Shown one piece after another: positions 21,793-33,423 of a stretch of DNA of 64,000 nucleotides (its first letter is position 1; the number at the start of each line of letters is the position of its first letter). A program made the translations under genes and the position numbers. A model generated the notes under the pieces. That model worked only from the letters and a program-made list of their open reading frames with translations, searched no databases and had not been told where the DNA came from. The DNA comes from Hyphodiscus hymeniophilus (taxonomy: Eukaryota; Ascomycota; Leotiomycetes; Helotiales; Hyphodiscaceae): assembly GCA_016508695.1 (NCBI GenBank), contig VNKQ01000018.1:1054001-1118000 (forward strand), read 5' to 3'.

Positions 21793-22576
21793 CTTCTACG
21801 CTAGCTATCCGTCTAGGACGTAATCCCGCCCTTCCTCCATCTCAATTCTCGCCCTACCCATCTATAGCGATAAGAGTGCATCACTCCCGGACAAAGCCAA
21901 GATCGTGCTACCTCACGTGACAGAGAGCTTGCTGACGGAGAGTAGCAATCACCATTTAGCCACCTGGGGAGTTTCCTCTGAGGCTTCAACAGGCTGGGCG
22001 GTTACCTGTACGTTCCCCTCTGCCGTTACCTCGATTAGAGAAATAGATGTATGAAGTGATACGAGCCTGTCCTGCGATCTTCCCTATCGCTCATGCCTTC
22101 GAGCTCGTCCTGGTCTAAAGCCGCTACGAAACTATTACCGTACGAATCGTCGCTTGGTTCAAGGCTGCAACGCATAAGAGAACAAACGGAACGGCTTTAT
22201 TCCACTAGGGGTGAAAATTCGCTGGTTCAGCAACGTATATCGACCAGGGTCGTGATGGATATTACAATACATCATCAGTAAATATACCTGTAATGCAACC
22301 CTTCATGGTACCATGGGTCGTGTGTATATCCTTCCTGACGCCTTGAGTCTGGTCGCTATGCGTGCCCAGCCCAATTGGACGCCGAAGAACGCTCCTGAAG
22401 TCCTTCCACAAAATATTACCTGAGCGCCAGGCCGAGACCTAAAACATCCAATCCTCGATATCATATACGCTTCGTTATTCCCAAAAGTTATCTCTGTGTA
22501 TCCAGTCCCAAAAGTTCAGACATAATGTGACCTCAAAAATCAGATCCCATCTTCCCCAGCGAGGCAAGGCAACCCC
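21793..22576. other. Intergenic
   Basis: 3' flank of the bZIP gene and promoter of the 21792 gene; no coding-like frame. Confidence 0.4.
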
Positions 22577-24280
22577 TCAAACCTCGTCGAAACGACATAC
22601 ATCACTGAATTCGGGATATTTGTCCGCAAACGCCTTCTTCATGCTGATATTCCTAATATCCGACAGATGTCGTTCCAGCTTTACGGAAACTTTGATATGA
22701 TCGTCCTCAAAAATGAGTGCTTCCATGGGGTCTGGGAAGTTGACGTTGAGACTGGTGGCATAGTCGGTATGGAATTCCACATTGTCGTATCTATCTTGGT
22801 TCCGAATGACTTTCTCGCGGAATTTGGGCCATGGCGGAAGATCCATCCATGCGGGGTGGGCGATTTCCAATTGATTGGGTTTGGGGGCTTGCCAATCGTG
22901 AAGCTGTTGGTAGGTGGCATATGTGGGGTCAACTATTCGGGTAAGCACAAATCAAGGTAAAGACGGGAGGGAAACAGACTCTGCCATTGTACAAATCGAT
23001 ACATGCACATGAATGAAGCAAGCTTCTCTGGGATCAACGCAAATCCACGATTGGAGAGTACGTTCGCATATCTTCAAGTGTCGTCAGCGTTGTCGCTCTG
23101 AACTGGTTTGGGGTACCGAGTTATTCATTGCTCATAACACAATTCGACATAAGATAGAAGACCAAGAATTGTACTTACCGAGCCATGACTTCCGTCAAGC
23201 AGGTAGGTGGTTTCGCTGGGCCGGGTTGATCGAATAACACATGGACGGGAGGAAAATCAGGACCGACAAGATCTTCGCCGGCGAGTCCCTGTGTAATGGC
23301 CATGTGGCGTTGCGAATGTATGGCGGACATCATCAGATGATCGATTTGGGTGGCGGGTGGTTTCAACTTTGTGCTCATTTGCCACGCATAAATGGAAGGT
23401 TGTGATTGCCAGCTCGTTGTTGGTGGGAAGGAGCGGTTTTGGTTGTTGATCACATCTTCGAAGCCGGATTGTTCAAGGTCCGCGAAACGAGAGGGCTGTG
23501 AAAAGGCGGGATGAAAAGGTGTCCAAGCTGTTGTTGGCTTGGTCAGACTTTGTGACTGTACTACTTCTGGTCCGAAGACCAACTGATCATTCCAAAGTGG
23601 TATTGTCTGGTCTGTTTGTGTATATTCCTGTCGACCAACTTCCGTCTCGTCGTCGGCATAACCACTTGGATTCATGGGAGCGGTGGGGTATATAGGTACA
23701 TCGTCTGTGTAGGGCGCCGAGACAGTAGCTTCGGCTTGTAGCTCTGGTATATGTGACGGCAGTGTGCTTCGGGGCCATTTCGAGTTTGCCCCTGGCACCC
23801 ATTCCATCTCCACCTTCTGTGGTATTAACAACTCTTCCGGGATATCTGTTGGAGCCGCAATTACTGGAGCCGCAATGACTGGAGCCGGCTGCACTCCGAC
23901 TTGTGACCTGAGCTTCTCAATCTCTGCTTCCAGTTCACGGTTTCTCGCCAGTGCTCGTTCCATGCTTCCATCGCGACTGCCTCTTTCCAACTCCTTGACT
24001 TTTAGCTCCAGGCTCTCGATATATTCCTTCGTCCGCTGTCGGATGTTGCGTTGTGCCTCTCGATCGTTCGCTCGCTTTCGTGCAAGCTGAGCCTTGCTGA
24101 GGTGTGTGACGGATCGTTTGCCTCCTCGGGCACCTGCAATTGGGGTAAACAGCTGTTTGTCGTGGAGGGGTCCAATACCATACCCTTCTTCCTCGGCTCC
24201 TCCAATTCCAGACTGGTCGCATTTGGACTGCTGGAACTCCGGACACTCGGCATTTCTTCATGAATTGTAATGTTCGGCAT
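22577..24280 (-). CDS. bZIP transcription factor with DUF3425-type C-terminal domain
   Basis: Four exons on the minus strand: 24280-24184, 24133-23179, 23071-22980, 22932-22577. Introns are 50, 107 and 47 nt, GT-AG, with phases that close to 499 residues. Exon 2 opens with the basic region (QLARKRANDREAQRNIRQRT, ~residues 48-67), which has the N-x7-R spacing, followed by a leucine zipper to ~105. A Pro/Thr/Ser-rich middle follows. The C-terminal ~150 residues are a DUF3425-type domain: ANVLSNRGFALIPEKLASFM, the YRFVQWQIDPT junction formed across intron 3, and HPAWMDLPPWPKFREKVI, ending in CRFDEV. Such proteins are nuclear sequence-specific regulators in fungi; targets are unknown. The very long upstream region suggests complex control. 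Confidence 0.88.
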
Positions 24281-24580
24281 TATAATATGAGCAACGCTGT
24301 TGTGTTCAGAACATTGCCCGCGTGGCGGCGTGTTTGGGTGTTATTGGAGCTCATGCGCTCCTTAATGAGCGGTTCAATGTTCCGTGTTCGAACCTGGAGG
24401 TGGGCTGTGGGGCCGAGACAACGCAAGGAGGTATGAAGGGTAGGTAGGGTAGGTAGAGACGAGTCCTGTGTATCCACAGTTCTGGGCCAGAACCACAGAG
24501 AAGGAACCTTGAAGGTTTCGCGGGGCAGATGAGGTGGAATGTAGATACTCGAATATTCGCCGAATGCTGACTTCGGCTTT

Positions 24581-24622
24581 GACTGAGACTGAGACTGAGA
24601 CTGAGACTGAGACTGAGACTGA
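24581..24622. repeat. Hexanucleotide microsatellite (GACTGA)7
   Basis: Seven perfect tandem copies of GACTGA, 42 bp, about 300 bp upstream of the bZIP start codon. Likely variable between strains. Confidence 0.95.
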
Positions 24623-25079
24623 ATGAGCTATGGGCAAGTGCGGTCGGTGCAGGTGGGCATGTATGCCAGGTGGAAACTGGGTAACGGGCCCTTGTATGAT
24701 CTCAGCTCAATTGTCTTGTCCGAGTCTACGGAGGCAAGGCCGGAGAGTAAGTTCGGCACTTGTATCGAAGAATGTGAATGGAGAAGATAGGACACTGAAC
24801 AGACAACACTGACAACAATCGTAGGTCGAGCTCGGGGTCAGGACTCAGGAGCGTTGCCGGCATGGACGCGGACTCTGTTTTGATCTTACACTTTCACCAC
24901 TTATGTGGCATTGAGGTGAACGGGAATGAACGGGAATGTGAGTGTGGATGCGAATGCAGCCCAAACTCAATGGACAACCCTTCGATATTACGCGGCGCCA
25001 GTTTAGTGCAGCTAAGCAACCAGCCGGTGTAAATTCCAGGCCATGGCCAAGGCAAACACAACAAACAATAAGAAACGCC

Positions 25080-25160
25080 GACCAAAAAAGCAAAAAGAAG
25101 GCAAAGAAAAGTAAGAAAAAAAAAGCAAAAAAAAAAAAAAAAAAGCAAGAGCAAAACGAA
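25080..25160. repeat. A-rich tract with 19-A run
   Basis: Lys-codon-like A/G-rich sequence ending in an uninterrupted run of 19 A at 25126-25144. Low complexity; the frames through it are not genuine. Confidence 0.85.
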
Positions 25161-27399
25161 ACGAAAGGTAAAACATGTAACTCTTAAAACCTTTCAAAGC
25201 CCTTCAAAGCCCCCGCACCCAGCTGGCCCTGTCACTGTTTCGCCTCTGCGCCTCTCTGCCCAGTGCCCTCTGCCTTGGTAGCGACTGTGGTTGGCTACGC
25301 GACATGGCGAAGGATTCCATTTAAGGTTCGCACTACGTGCAGATCCTGTCGGTCCAAAGGAAAGAAGACCCTGATGGACCCCTTGCTGCAAAATGACGGC
25401 GAGGACAGGACGACGAGGTTGGGGATAGAGAGATCGGGTAAGGGGCATTAACTTCAAAACTAGGAGAGCTGCTTGCGAATACAGCCTTCCAAGTTGTTGC
25501 TGGTCAAATACAAGTTGATTTGCAAAGAACTTACAAATCTCGAGTATGAGGTACCTAATCTACCTGATCCAAGTCATCATACCAGCTGAGACTCGAGCGA
25601 GACGAGAGAGAACGGCGGAGACCACTCCCCTGTCCGGACCGACAATTGCATACCCACTCGCCACGTTTTCACGAAAATTCCAGATCCAATTCGTAAGGGG
25701 GCGTAAGGTATGCATACGCTTACCGTTGCGATGCGATTGAGGATAGGGGATAGGATAGCCGTGATGAAACCGTTGGGTCAACGACAACCATCAACCGGAT
25801 CAAAATCTTACAACCTCGGACAATTGACACTGACGAAAGCTGGCCAATACATCAACAATTACCTCCGTATGGTGATCTATAGTAATCTCCTGATTTATCC
25901 TGTGCGAGCAGTGTTGCAAAGAGCGAACAAATACAAACCCGCTCGGTATCTACCCCATCTACCCTATCAAGCTCGGTCTCAACGAAACAGACCAAACAGT
26001 CCACTCCGTCTCTGCCCATCGCATACGACGCCCTAGCAAATCCAGACCCGGATGAAACAAGGCTCACACGTTGATGTGCCGAGCACGACCCGACTCACCC
26101 GGCAACATGAATAGACAGTGGCGGTTGAAGAGCCGCGCCCCTCAGCCTCTGCCTGGATCCTCTTCCATCCTCTCAAAATGACCGCGCGTTGCCATCGCCG
26201 CGTGACAAGGCTTGAGGATCGGCCATACCACTGGAGCTATCTCCTTTCCACGGAACGTGATGATGATGGACTGGTTTGATACTGAGCAGAGAGAGGGGGT
26301 CGGGAATATCCCTTGAAATCACGCTTGGCCATGCTGTCCCTATCCAAGTCAAAAGTTAAGTGTTCAAGAGACGAAATCCAGGAGCTAGATGTCTTGCTAG
26401 AGTTCAGACCGTCAGGTACCTATCTAAGGGTGCTTTCCATGAGTCTTCTCAGGACCGTAATCGAATCATCGTCTCCACTGGAAAACTTCACCACTTCATA
26501 CCCCACCCAGCAGTATAAGACATGAAAATGAGCCGTGAACGAACGAGAGAAGGATAAATGCAAGCTCAAAGATGTTATCCTCCTTCCAACCTCTCCAATT
26601 CATCCGATATATTAAATCTTCGGAACCCCGTAACTCGCATGACCTGCAGAGATCCATGGAATCAAGGCGCATCTATCCATGCCATGTCATGCCTAAACAG
26701 TGAACTCTATCGACCTCATGCCACCTGTTCGAGGTTTTCATTCACCCATAGCCCATCTTGTAGGTCCATTGGCTCAGAGAAGGACAGAAGAATATTAAGT
26801 TTTGAAAGAACAGAACTCGAGTTTGAATCTGAGTCCGCAGAGATATTTCCATTCCCAAGGTTCGAACTTCAGGCTCACTGTGACGGAAGCCTTCGCATAA
26901 AACTCCTCACCTTGTCAGCATACAACTACTGATGATAAATCTTGCCGGTTTTTACCCTATTAGACTATCGAACATGTTTTGACATTAGGACGAGCACACG
27001 ATATGCTATCGCCAGACACAGAATTTCGCCAGGCCCAGCGCTATTTTAATGTATGATGGTGAGCTTCAAGGATAATCGTCTCTTATTACGTCAACCGCCT
27101 GTAGACTCATGGGGACGAAAGTAAAATCTATCATCATGACGATGACGACAACAACATCAAGTCCGGGAATCTTCCATTTGACACCCTGACGCCAAACCGG
27201 GCAATCCAGGCAGGATTCCACTGCCAAACTCCAAGCAATCCACAATCATGATCCAACAGAAGAATACAGTAATCCACCCCAAAGCTCCTACCACATAATA
27301 AAGCGTTCGGAACCCTATGTTCATCCTTGAGCTAGCCCGTCATCACAAACTCGTATGTTCCCCACACATCTGTTCAGCAGCCCAGGTATCACAGCCCTC

Positions 27400-30300
27400 T
27401 CATGACCCTCCATTTCGAGGGCTTCGTCTCCTACCCCCAGCACCAACACTCTGGCTGAAGGCGGCTTGTGACGGCTGTACATTTTCTCTCCCTTCAATAG
27501 CAACCGTATTCCTCTTCCCACCACTTTTTTGAACAGCCAATGGTAATTTCCCTGTCATACTTCTCTTGAAGCTGGGTATTTGTGGTGAAGGTCCGTTCTC
27601 CTTCTCACCGCCGGCTGTGCTGGGTTTGACGCCTTTGCCGCTTGGCACTGATGGGAGTGATTGGAGTACGCTGTGATGGAATTCCGAATTCAGTAAACCG
27701 GCGCTGCTGATGTTCACATCGATCTCCCTAAGTCCACCGGTTGGTCTGCGCTCGAGAAGGGATGCGGATGGGTTAAACGGTACCTCGTCTTCGGGGTTGT
27801 CGTTGAATACGACTGGTATCATGGTCATCTGCTTGCTTGGGGAGATTATCGGTCGGCGTAGAGCTGCGAGGAGCGTCTCGTGTGCTTCCGTACGAGGTAG
27901 ATCAGTCGGATATTGATACTGGATCTTTTGAGGAGTCTCGCCCGTAGGCTCGTATTCCTGAAGAACAGTCTTGGAGATGTTATCGCGCAGTTCGGCAAGT
28001 GGCTGCCGCAAGACCGAATCCAGAGGAGCCAGGGATTCCTGGAGAGAGCTTGTCTGAATTGACATTTCGTCACCAAGATCTCGCACTCGCTCATACATGG
28101 ATGTGAAATGGGAGCCGATGTTGGCGTAAGACGAATTGACCGTTGCAGAAAGGCCCTGAAGAGACTCAGCGTGGCTGTCGTGGTGTTGTGCGTTCTGGGA
28201 TCGAGCGCGAGTGACGAAATCGTCAAGGGCTGTCATTTGAGTCTCCATATCTTTCATCTGAGCGTCCACAATCCGAACAGTCTCCTCATGAACCGACTTG
28301 GTCGTCGTTTGGAGGCTAGCATTGAGTTTATTCGCAGCCTGGTAAACGTCGTTAGCACGGTAAAAAGCCACGTTTAACAGAATTACTTACTACCCAGTCT
28401 TCCTTCAATTTGCTTTTTAGAGTCTCTCGAGATCGCAGGACTTCTTCAACTAATGCGCCCTCTTTCTCATTCCAGGCTTCCATCCCTTGGCTATATTCAG
28501 CTTGTGATGCCTCGAAAGTCCCCTTTGAAGCCATGACAGTTTGCTGAACATCTGCAATTTTAACACCAAGCCGTTTATCTTGTATGTCTCCTTGAGCATT
28601 AACAAGGTTTGTGATCTGTAATAGCAGATCTTGACGATCAGCAGCGGCTTGTTCCTTCTCCTCACGGAGGATGTCCTCGAGTTTCGTCGAGGCAGCCGCG
28701 TTAGATTGCACAGCAACTTCGCTTGCGGCTTGTAATTGCTGGCGCAGATCATTTGCTTCACTCTTCTGTGCATTGATGTGCTTCAACAGATCCTCAAACA
28801 ACATTTTGAAGTCACGACCGAGAGAGCTATATGAGCCGTGTAGCTGAGTGTGGAAAGCACCAAGCTCGCTGATGACCTCTGCTGAGATACGTTCCGCTGC
28901 TACAGAGAGCCCTTGCAGACCTTCCCCTACACGACCCTTCACTTCCTCTCGGAGAGTCTTAATTTCTTCTAGGACGAGATCCATCTCTTCCTTTGCAGAC
29001 TTCGTTTGGGCTGAGACTACCTGCTCAGAGCCTTCAAAAGTGGCAACATTCTCTTCTAAGAACTTCTGAGTAGAAGAGAGCTTCTCCAGTTCGCTTTCAA
29101 CGAAAGACTGCATTCGTGACGAGACAGCTGCCATGAGGTCGTGTTGCTGGAGTCGGAATTCCTCGACTCGGGTCTCAACGAGACTCGTGACCTCGGATAC
29201 TTGTGCCTGGGAGAGGCCCCATGTATTGCGATTAAGAGACTGCAAATCAGATTTCCGCCTGTTTTTGTCGTGAAGTCCACCAACATCGTGAACGGTCTTG
29301 CCAAGGGTGGAGATGAGCTCACCACCGACCGTGTTGAGCTTCTCCTCTGTTTCTTGATGAGCTTTTCGAAGAAATTCCTCCTCGGCCAAGTGCTGATGGG
29401 TATTCGCAAGGACAAATTCGGTTTGATCTAACACGCTTTTGGTTTCGTCTAAGAAGGCTTTTGTCGCTTCGTTGTCCTTTTTGAGGTTCATAAAGTTCGA
29501 GGTAAGCGAAAACAACTCCTGGACTTTGTTTCGGAGGTTCGCTTCCATGGTTTCAATCTTTGCGGCCTGCTCTTCGCTGAGAATCCTCCTTGATTCACTT
29601 TCAACTGTCATTTCTTCATAGCTCTCGTTGGATAGATAGACTCCATTTCTCTGCCGTGTTGCGATAAGCTCGCTCTTCAGTCTCTCGATCTCATTGGTAA
29701 ATTCTTTCAAGAGGGTCTTCTTATTGACCATCTGATTGACTTGTGGCTTGTTCCGGATGTTCTTCGCCCGGAACGCGTAGTCCAGCGTAGAAATCGTCTC
29801 CTCCAGGTTACTTTTTGCCGGAGAAACTGTGGCAATGATACATGTCTTCGTTCGTCCACCAAGTGAGTCTTGAAGGAGCCGCGTGAGTTTGGATTCTCGA
29901 TAAGGAATATGCGAACTTCGATCCACGAGCGCATTGATGACACGGCCGAGAGTCAACAAACTCTTGTTGATGAGCCCAGCTTCGGCAGCACGCTTGTTCT
30001 CCGCCCCGGATCGCTGGATATTCTCACTACCTGCCAAATCTACCAAGTTGAGTTTGCCGGCACTGATGTAGTCCTCGCCGTTTTCTGCAGTCCGCTTGAT
30101 GTAAGCCGTGACTGTAAAGACGGTATGACTTCGACTACTGAGGTCATTGCACTTTGTAGCCGCAACCTGACGCTTGAAGCTGCCCTCCTGCAACAATTTG
30201 ATACCCTCCACGGCACTCTTGATGTGCGATTCCTCCATTCCCTGAACGATTGTAGCGGAATGTCCCTTCTTGCTATTGTCCTCGTAAATCTTGAGTTTCG

Positions 30301-31135
30301 AGTTCTCGTCAGGAGAGATCAAGTCACCGAGCTCTTCGTTATATAATTCGATAAAGGAACATTTAACAGAACATTCCGCGTCGTCAATCTCGAGTTTGGT
30401 GAAAAGAGCATGCAGTGCTCGGGGTATGATGCCTGCAGCATCAGATAACATGCCCAATGTATTAGTCATGTCGCCAGACATTGTGTAAGTTTTCCCGGTT
30501 CCGGTCTGTCCATAGGCAAATATAGTGCAGTTGTATCCAGAAAGCATCTACGAGTGTCAGCGTTGCCCTTTACGATTGACGAGGAACCCTACTTCATCCA
30601 GAATCGGGGTAACAACTTCATCGTAGATGATACTTTGATCTGCCGCAGAGGAGAAGACCTTGTCGAAGTGGTATGTCTTATTACTGAGGGCGTTGGGGCC
30701 CATCGAGAGTTCCAAGGACTTTCCTCTAACGCCATCTGTTGATAGAACAACTCCGCTATTCTCCCGTACTTCACGCTCATTCCGACCTCTACATCGTACC
30801 ACCACATTGATGTTCGTCTCCTCGTCACCGTCATTGTCAAAGTCTCGTTCTTTGCGCTTCGTTCCTCCTTGTGTTGTCGCGACCGAAATCATCGATTCCG
30901 CTGGCGATGCAGCACCAGATCGGGGGAGCATTGTTGATTGAGAGCGTGCTGCTGAAGGGCGAACAATTGGTGGTCGAATGCTTTGCTTTCTTGCAGGCGC
31001 ACTTGCCGTTCGAGTAGGTCCTGCCATCCGAGTTCGCTCCAGAGAAAGGAGTTGATCGGTGTTTACTGCCAATTTTGCACTTCCAGGTAATGCACTGATG
31101 TGTTTCTTCGATATATTCTGGCGAGGATCCTGCAT
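27400..31135 (-). CDS. bimC: Kinesin-5 mitotic motor (BimC/Cut7/Eg5 family)
   Basis: Three exons on the minus strand: 31135-30593, 30547-28391, 28338-27400. Introns are 45 and 52 nt with CTGAC/CTAAC branches; 1212 residues, normal for fungal kinesin-5. A basic, disordered N-terminus (~90 residues) precedes the motor domain: NINVVVRCRGRNERE, P-loop GQTGTGKT just after intron 1, switch I NDLSSRSH and switch II LVDLAGSE. A long coiled-coil stalk follows. The tail holds a BimC box (TGETPQKIQYQYP-x4-RT, ~residue 1030), whose Thr is the conserved Cdk site needed for spindle localisation. The bipolar tetramer slides antiparallel microtubules apart during spindle formation. It is divergent from the PHAF1-like gene across 256 bp. 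Confidence 0.95.
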
Positions 31136-31391
31136 TGTGAATTAAGAGCAAGGGTCCTCGAAATGCGGTCACGTCGGCTCGCGTTTTTGTTGTCCCACAA
31201 TATTCAGCGTTGGTACAGCGACGAGCTATTTAGCGAAGTTCAGCCGGCGGCTTGAAAGTAGCCGCATCTTCTACCTGCCTAGAAGCCCATCTCGCTCTTT
31301 GAACTTTAATGTCTCAATATCTGCATCTGGTACTTCCAACTTTCTAAGATCTTGGCTCGCTCAGAAGTAACCGCTTGCAAATGCGGCAAAG
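31136..31391. promoter_or_regulatory. Bidirectional promoter, kinesin-5 / PHAF1-like
   Basis: 256 bp separate two divergent start codons, so both core promoters and both leaders must lie here. No obvious TATA box seen. Confidence 0.5.
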
Positions 31392-32951
31392 ATGTCGCTT
31401 TTCACTGCTCAGGTTCACCCAGGACGAGCTCTGGGGTTTCTAGTGCTTGGGGCCTCTCTCCACGAAATTATCACTCGCCTCAAAGCTGAACCGCACCGAT
31501 TTCCGAGGCTTGACTTGATTTACGAGAAGTTGTCGCCTGTGAAGGAGCCAGTGGTTCTGAATCTACCGATCAACGGCCTCCGTTTGCGGTTCGATGGGCC
31601 TGAACAACGTCTGCGGTTGATCGAAGTATTGGATTTTACAAAGAGCAAGCTCACATACAAGGATAGAGATGTACTACGACCTGCAACCGCAACGACTCAA
31701 GGCGTGCCGGCCGAAAATCTATCAGGTCCCACATTCCGACATATCTATAACCGTCTAATTGGACCAACGTTCCCTGGCGAATACATAGCACCTGAGGATG
31801 GGGATGAGACCGTGATGGGATTGTATGTGCTATCATACCCTGGGATGGCTTTCTCATTCCCAATACAAAGCTCAGCATGGGCACCTGGAAAAGATGTTGT
31901 TTCATTGCTTTCTTCGTCTGCCAGTCATCCAGCGGTCTCCATGGCTATCTTCTCTGGAGAGTCTTGGCCCGATGCACGAGAGAATCTGTATACGCAAACT
32001 CTGGAGCCTCTGAAGACATTTGGCCCATTTACCAAGACGCGTGAGCCTGTACCAGACGAAGTTTCGCTCGTCAAGATATACGGTGAAGGCCGATTGGAAC
32101 TCACCCGACCATCAGGGAATGGGCCAATATGGATTCAACTTGGCGAGACAACTCCCCAAGCACTTGTGGCTGAACTAGGCCCTCCAGATGCGATCTACCG
32201 AAAGAATGATCAACCGATGTCCATCCACAAGAATCGTACATACAGCGGCCGATCTCGATCTGAGACTAATGAGCGACTAACGGACGACTCTACCGATACA
32301 GATGTCTCTTCAGCGCATACCGCTACAGATGAATCCGATGAAGAAGACGAAGAAGGGGAGGCTGCAGGCAATCTTTCGGGGGAGTGTTTTTACAACTACT
32401 TCTATCGTGGCTTTGATGTACTAATCTCTACCCCAACTACACCTTCAAACCGTCCCCCATCGAAACGTGTCGGCGGAGGCAATGCAGCTATCGATTCAAG
32501 TCCAGACGATGCATCTTCACGTCTTGTAGCTTCCAAATTTATTCTCCACGGTAACGTCCCTGGATCGTATCCATTCAATCGACATCGGCGGTGCCGATGG
32601 GAGATTGAGTATTTGGACGTTGATGGAGAAGACATCGTCAATTCTGAAGCTCTCTTCAACGTTATCGAGAATCGCCTCCATGAAGAATGGAAGAGCATTT
32701 ATAAAGATGCAGAAGAAGCTAAGTCTCGACAACGTGGTATGGTTTTAAATCGGGATTGGGGAGATAGCCCCAGCAGTAGTTGCGAATTACTTGGAGGCTG
32801 GGAGGACAGTGTTGGTGGGAAGAGAACGGATGCTGCTCAGTCGTCTTCAGACGATACAAAGGGTTTGGGAAATACGACGCTATTTGGATTCCCAGGATTG
32901 GTATTTGAGGTTTTGAAAAATGGCACAGTGAGCGGCTTAACTATTTTTTGA
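31392..32951 (+). CDS. PHAF1/UPF0183 family protein
   Basis: Single exon, 519 residues. The N-terminus (VHPGRALGFLVLGASLHEII) and the following GLRLRFDGPEQRLRLIEVLD and GPTFRHIYNRLIGPTFPGEY blocks are the signature of the conserved eukaryotic UPF0183 family, whose animal member (C16orf70/PHAF1) acts in early autophagy. An acidic, disordered insertion (DESDEEDEEGE) sits near residue 320. The C-terminal YFYRGFDVLIS and HGNVPGSYPFNRHRRCRWEI blocks complete the domain. A role in autophagy or vesicle traffic is transferred from family knowledge. Confidence 0.9.
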   Translation: MSLFTAQVHPGRALGFLVLGASLHEIITRLKAEPHRFPRLDLIYEKLSPVKEPVVLNLPINGLRLRFDGPEQRLRLIEVLDFTKSKLTYKDRDVLRPATATTQGVPAENLSGPTFRHIYNRLIGPTFPGEYIAPEDGDETVMGLYVLSYPGMAFSFPIQSSAWAPGKDVVSLLSSSASHPAVSMAIFSGESWPDARENLYTQTLEPLKTFGPFTKTREPVPDEVSLVKIYGEGRLELTRPSGNGPIWIQLGETTPQALVAELGPPDAIYRKNDQPMSIHKNRTYSGRSRSETNERLTDDSTDTDVSSAHTATDESDEEDEEGEAAGNLSGECFYNYFYRGFDVLISTPTTPSNRPPSKRVGGGNAAIDSSPDDASSRLVASKFILHGNVPGSYPFNRHRRCRWEIEYLDVDGEDIVNSEALFNVIENRLHEEWKSIYKDAEEAKSRQRGMVLNRDWGDSPSSSCELLGGWEDSVGGKRTDAAQSSSDDTKGLGNTTLFGFPGLVFEVLKNGTVSGLTIF

Positions 32952-33423
32952 TGTTATCTATGGATGCATTTTTGGAAGGTGTTTGTTGCATGAACAATCG
33001 CATGGGCAGGTTTTCGGGAAGGGATTGGGCATGTTATTTGGGATGTGTCTGAGGTATTGGAGTTGATTGAGCTTGGGTTAAAGATTCAGGTAGGGTATCA
33101 GCATCCAATGATAGAAGAAACACTGAACATGACTTTCGGTATATCTGTATCACCAAGATGCAGTCGACGGGGTAAATTCATCCCACCTGAGGTATAAATC
33201 TGACAAGAGGCCTTTATGACTTGCCCCTAATCAATTTAATCAAATTGTCTATCAGGCCCAATTAGAAAATATTTTGCTACTTCTATGAATATCTTCGAAT
33301 AGTATTGCTATAATTTGATATTACCAATTCATGCCCATCGTCCACTCCATCTGGACGTTGAAATTGATTGCCTGACTTTTGCCTGAAAAGGACACCCCTG
33401 CATCTGTCGCGTATCTCAAGACT
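32952..33423. other. Intergenic
   Basis: 3' flank of the PHAF1-like gene and promoter of the isoleucyl-tRNA synthetase gene; AT-rich, nothing else seen. Confidence 0.4.

Larger units (their letters stand above)
24281..27399. other. 3.1-kb upstream region of the bZIP gene
   Basis: No frame with coding character on either strand. It contains the (GACTGA)7 microsatellite and a 19-A run in an A/G-rich tract (25080-25160). The right part is the 3' flank of the kinesin gene. Confidence 0.5.

Noticed and set aside
21500..21823. Plus-strand frame of 107 codons
   Set aside because: Antisense to the 21397-21792 frame, which has the more protein-like composition; Ser/Pro-rich from base composition.
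24380..24400. tRNA-like B box (GTTCGAAC, minus strand)
   Set aside because: The flanking bases cannot form the five-base T stem and no A box or acceptor stem is present. The same holds for similar motifs near 26861, 39208 and 49205.
25080..25187. Lys-rich frame through the A-rich tract
   Set aside because: Created by A/AAG low complexity, with no conserved segment outside it.
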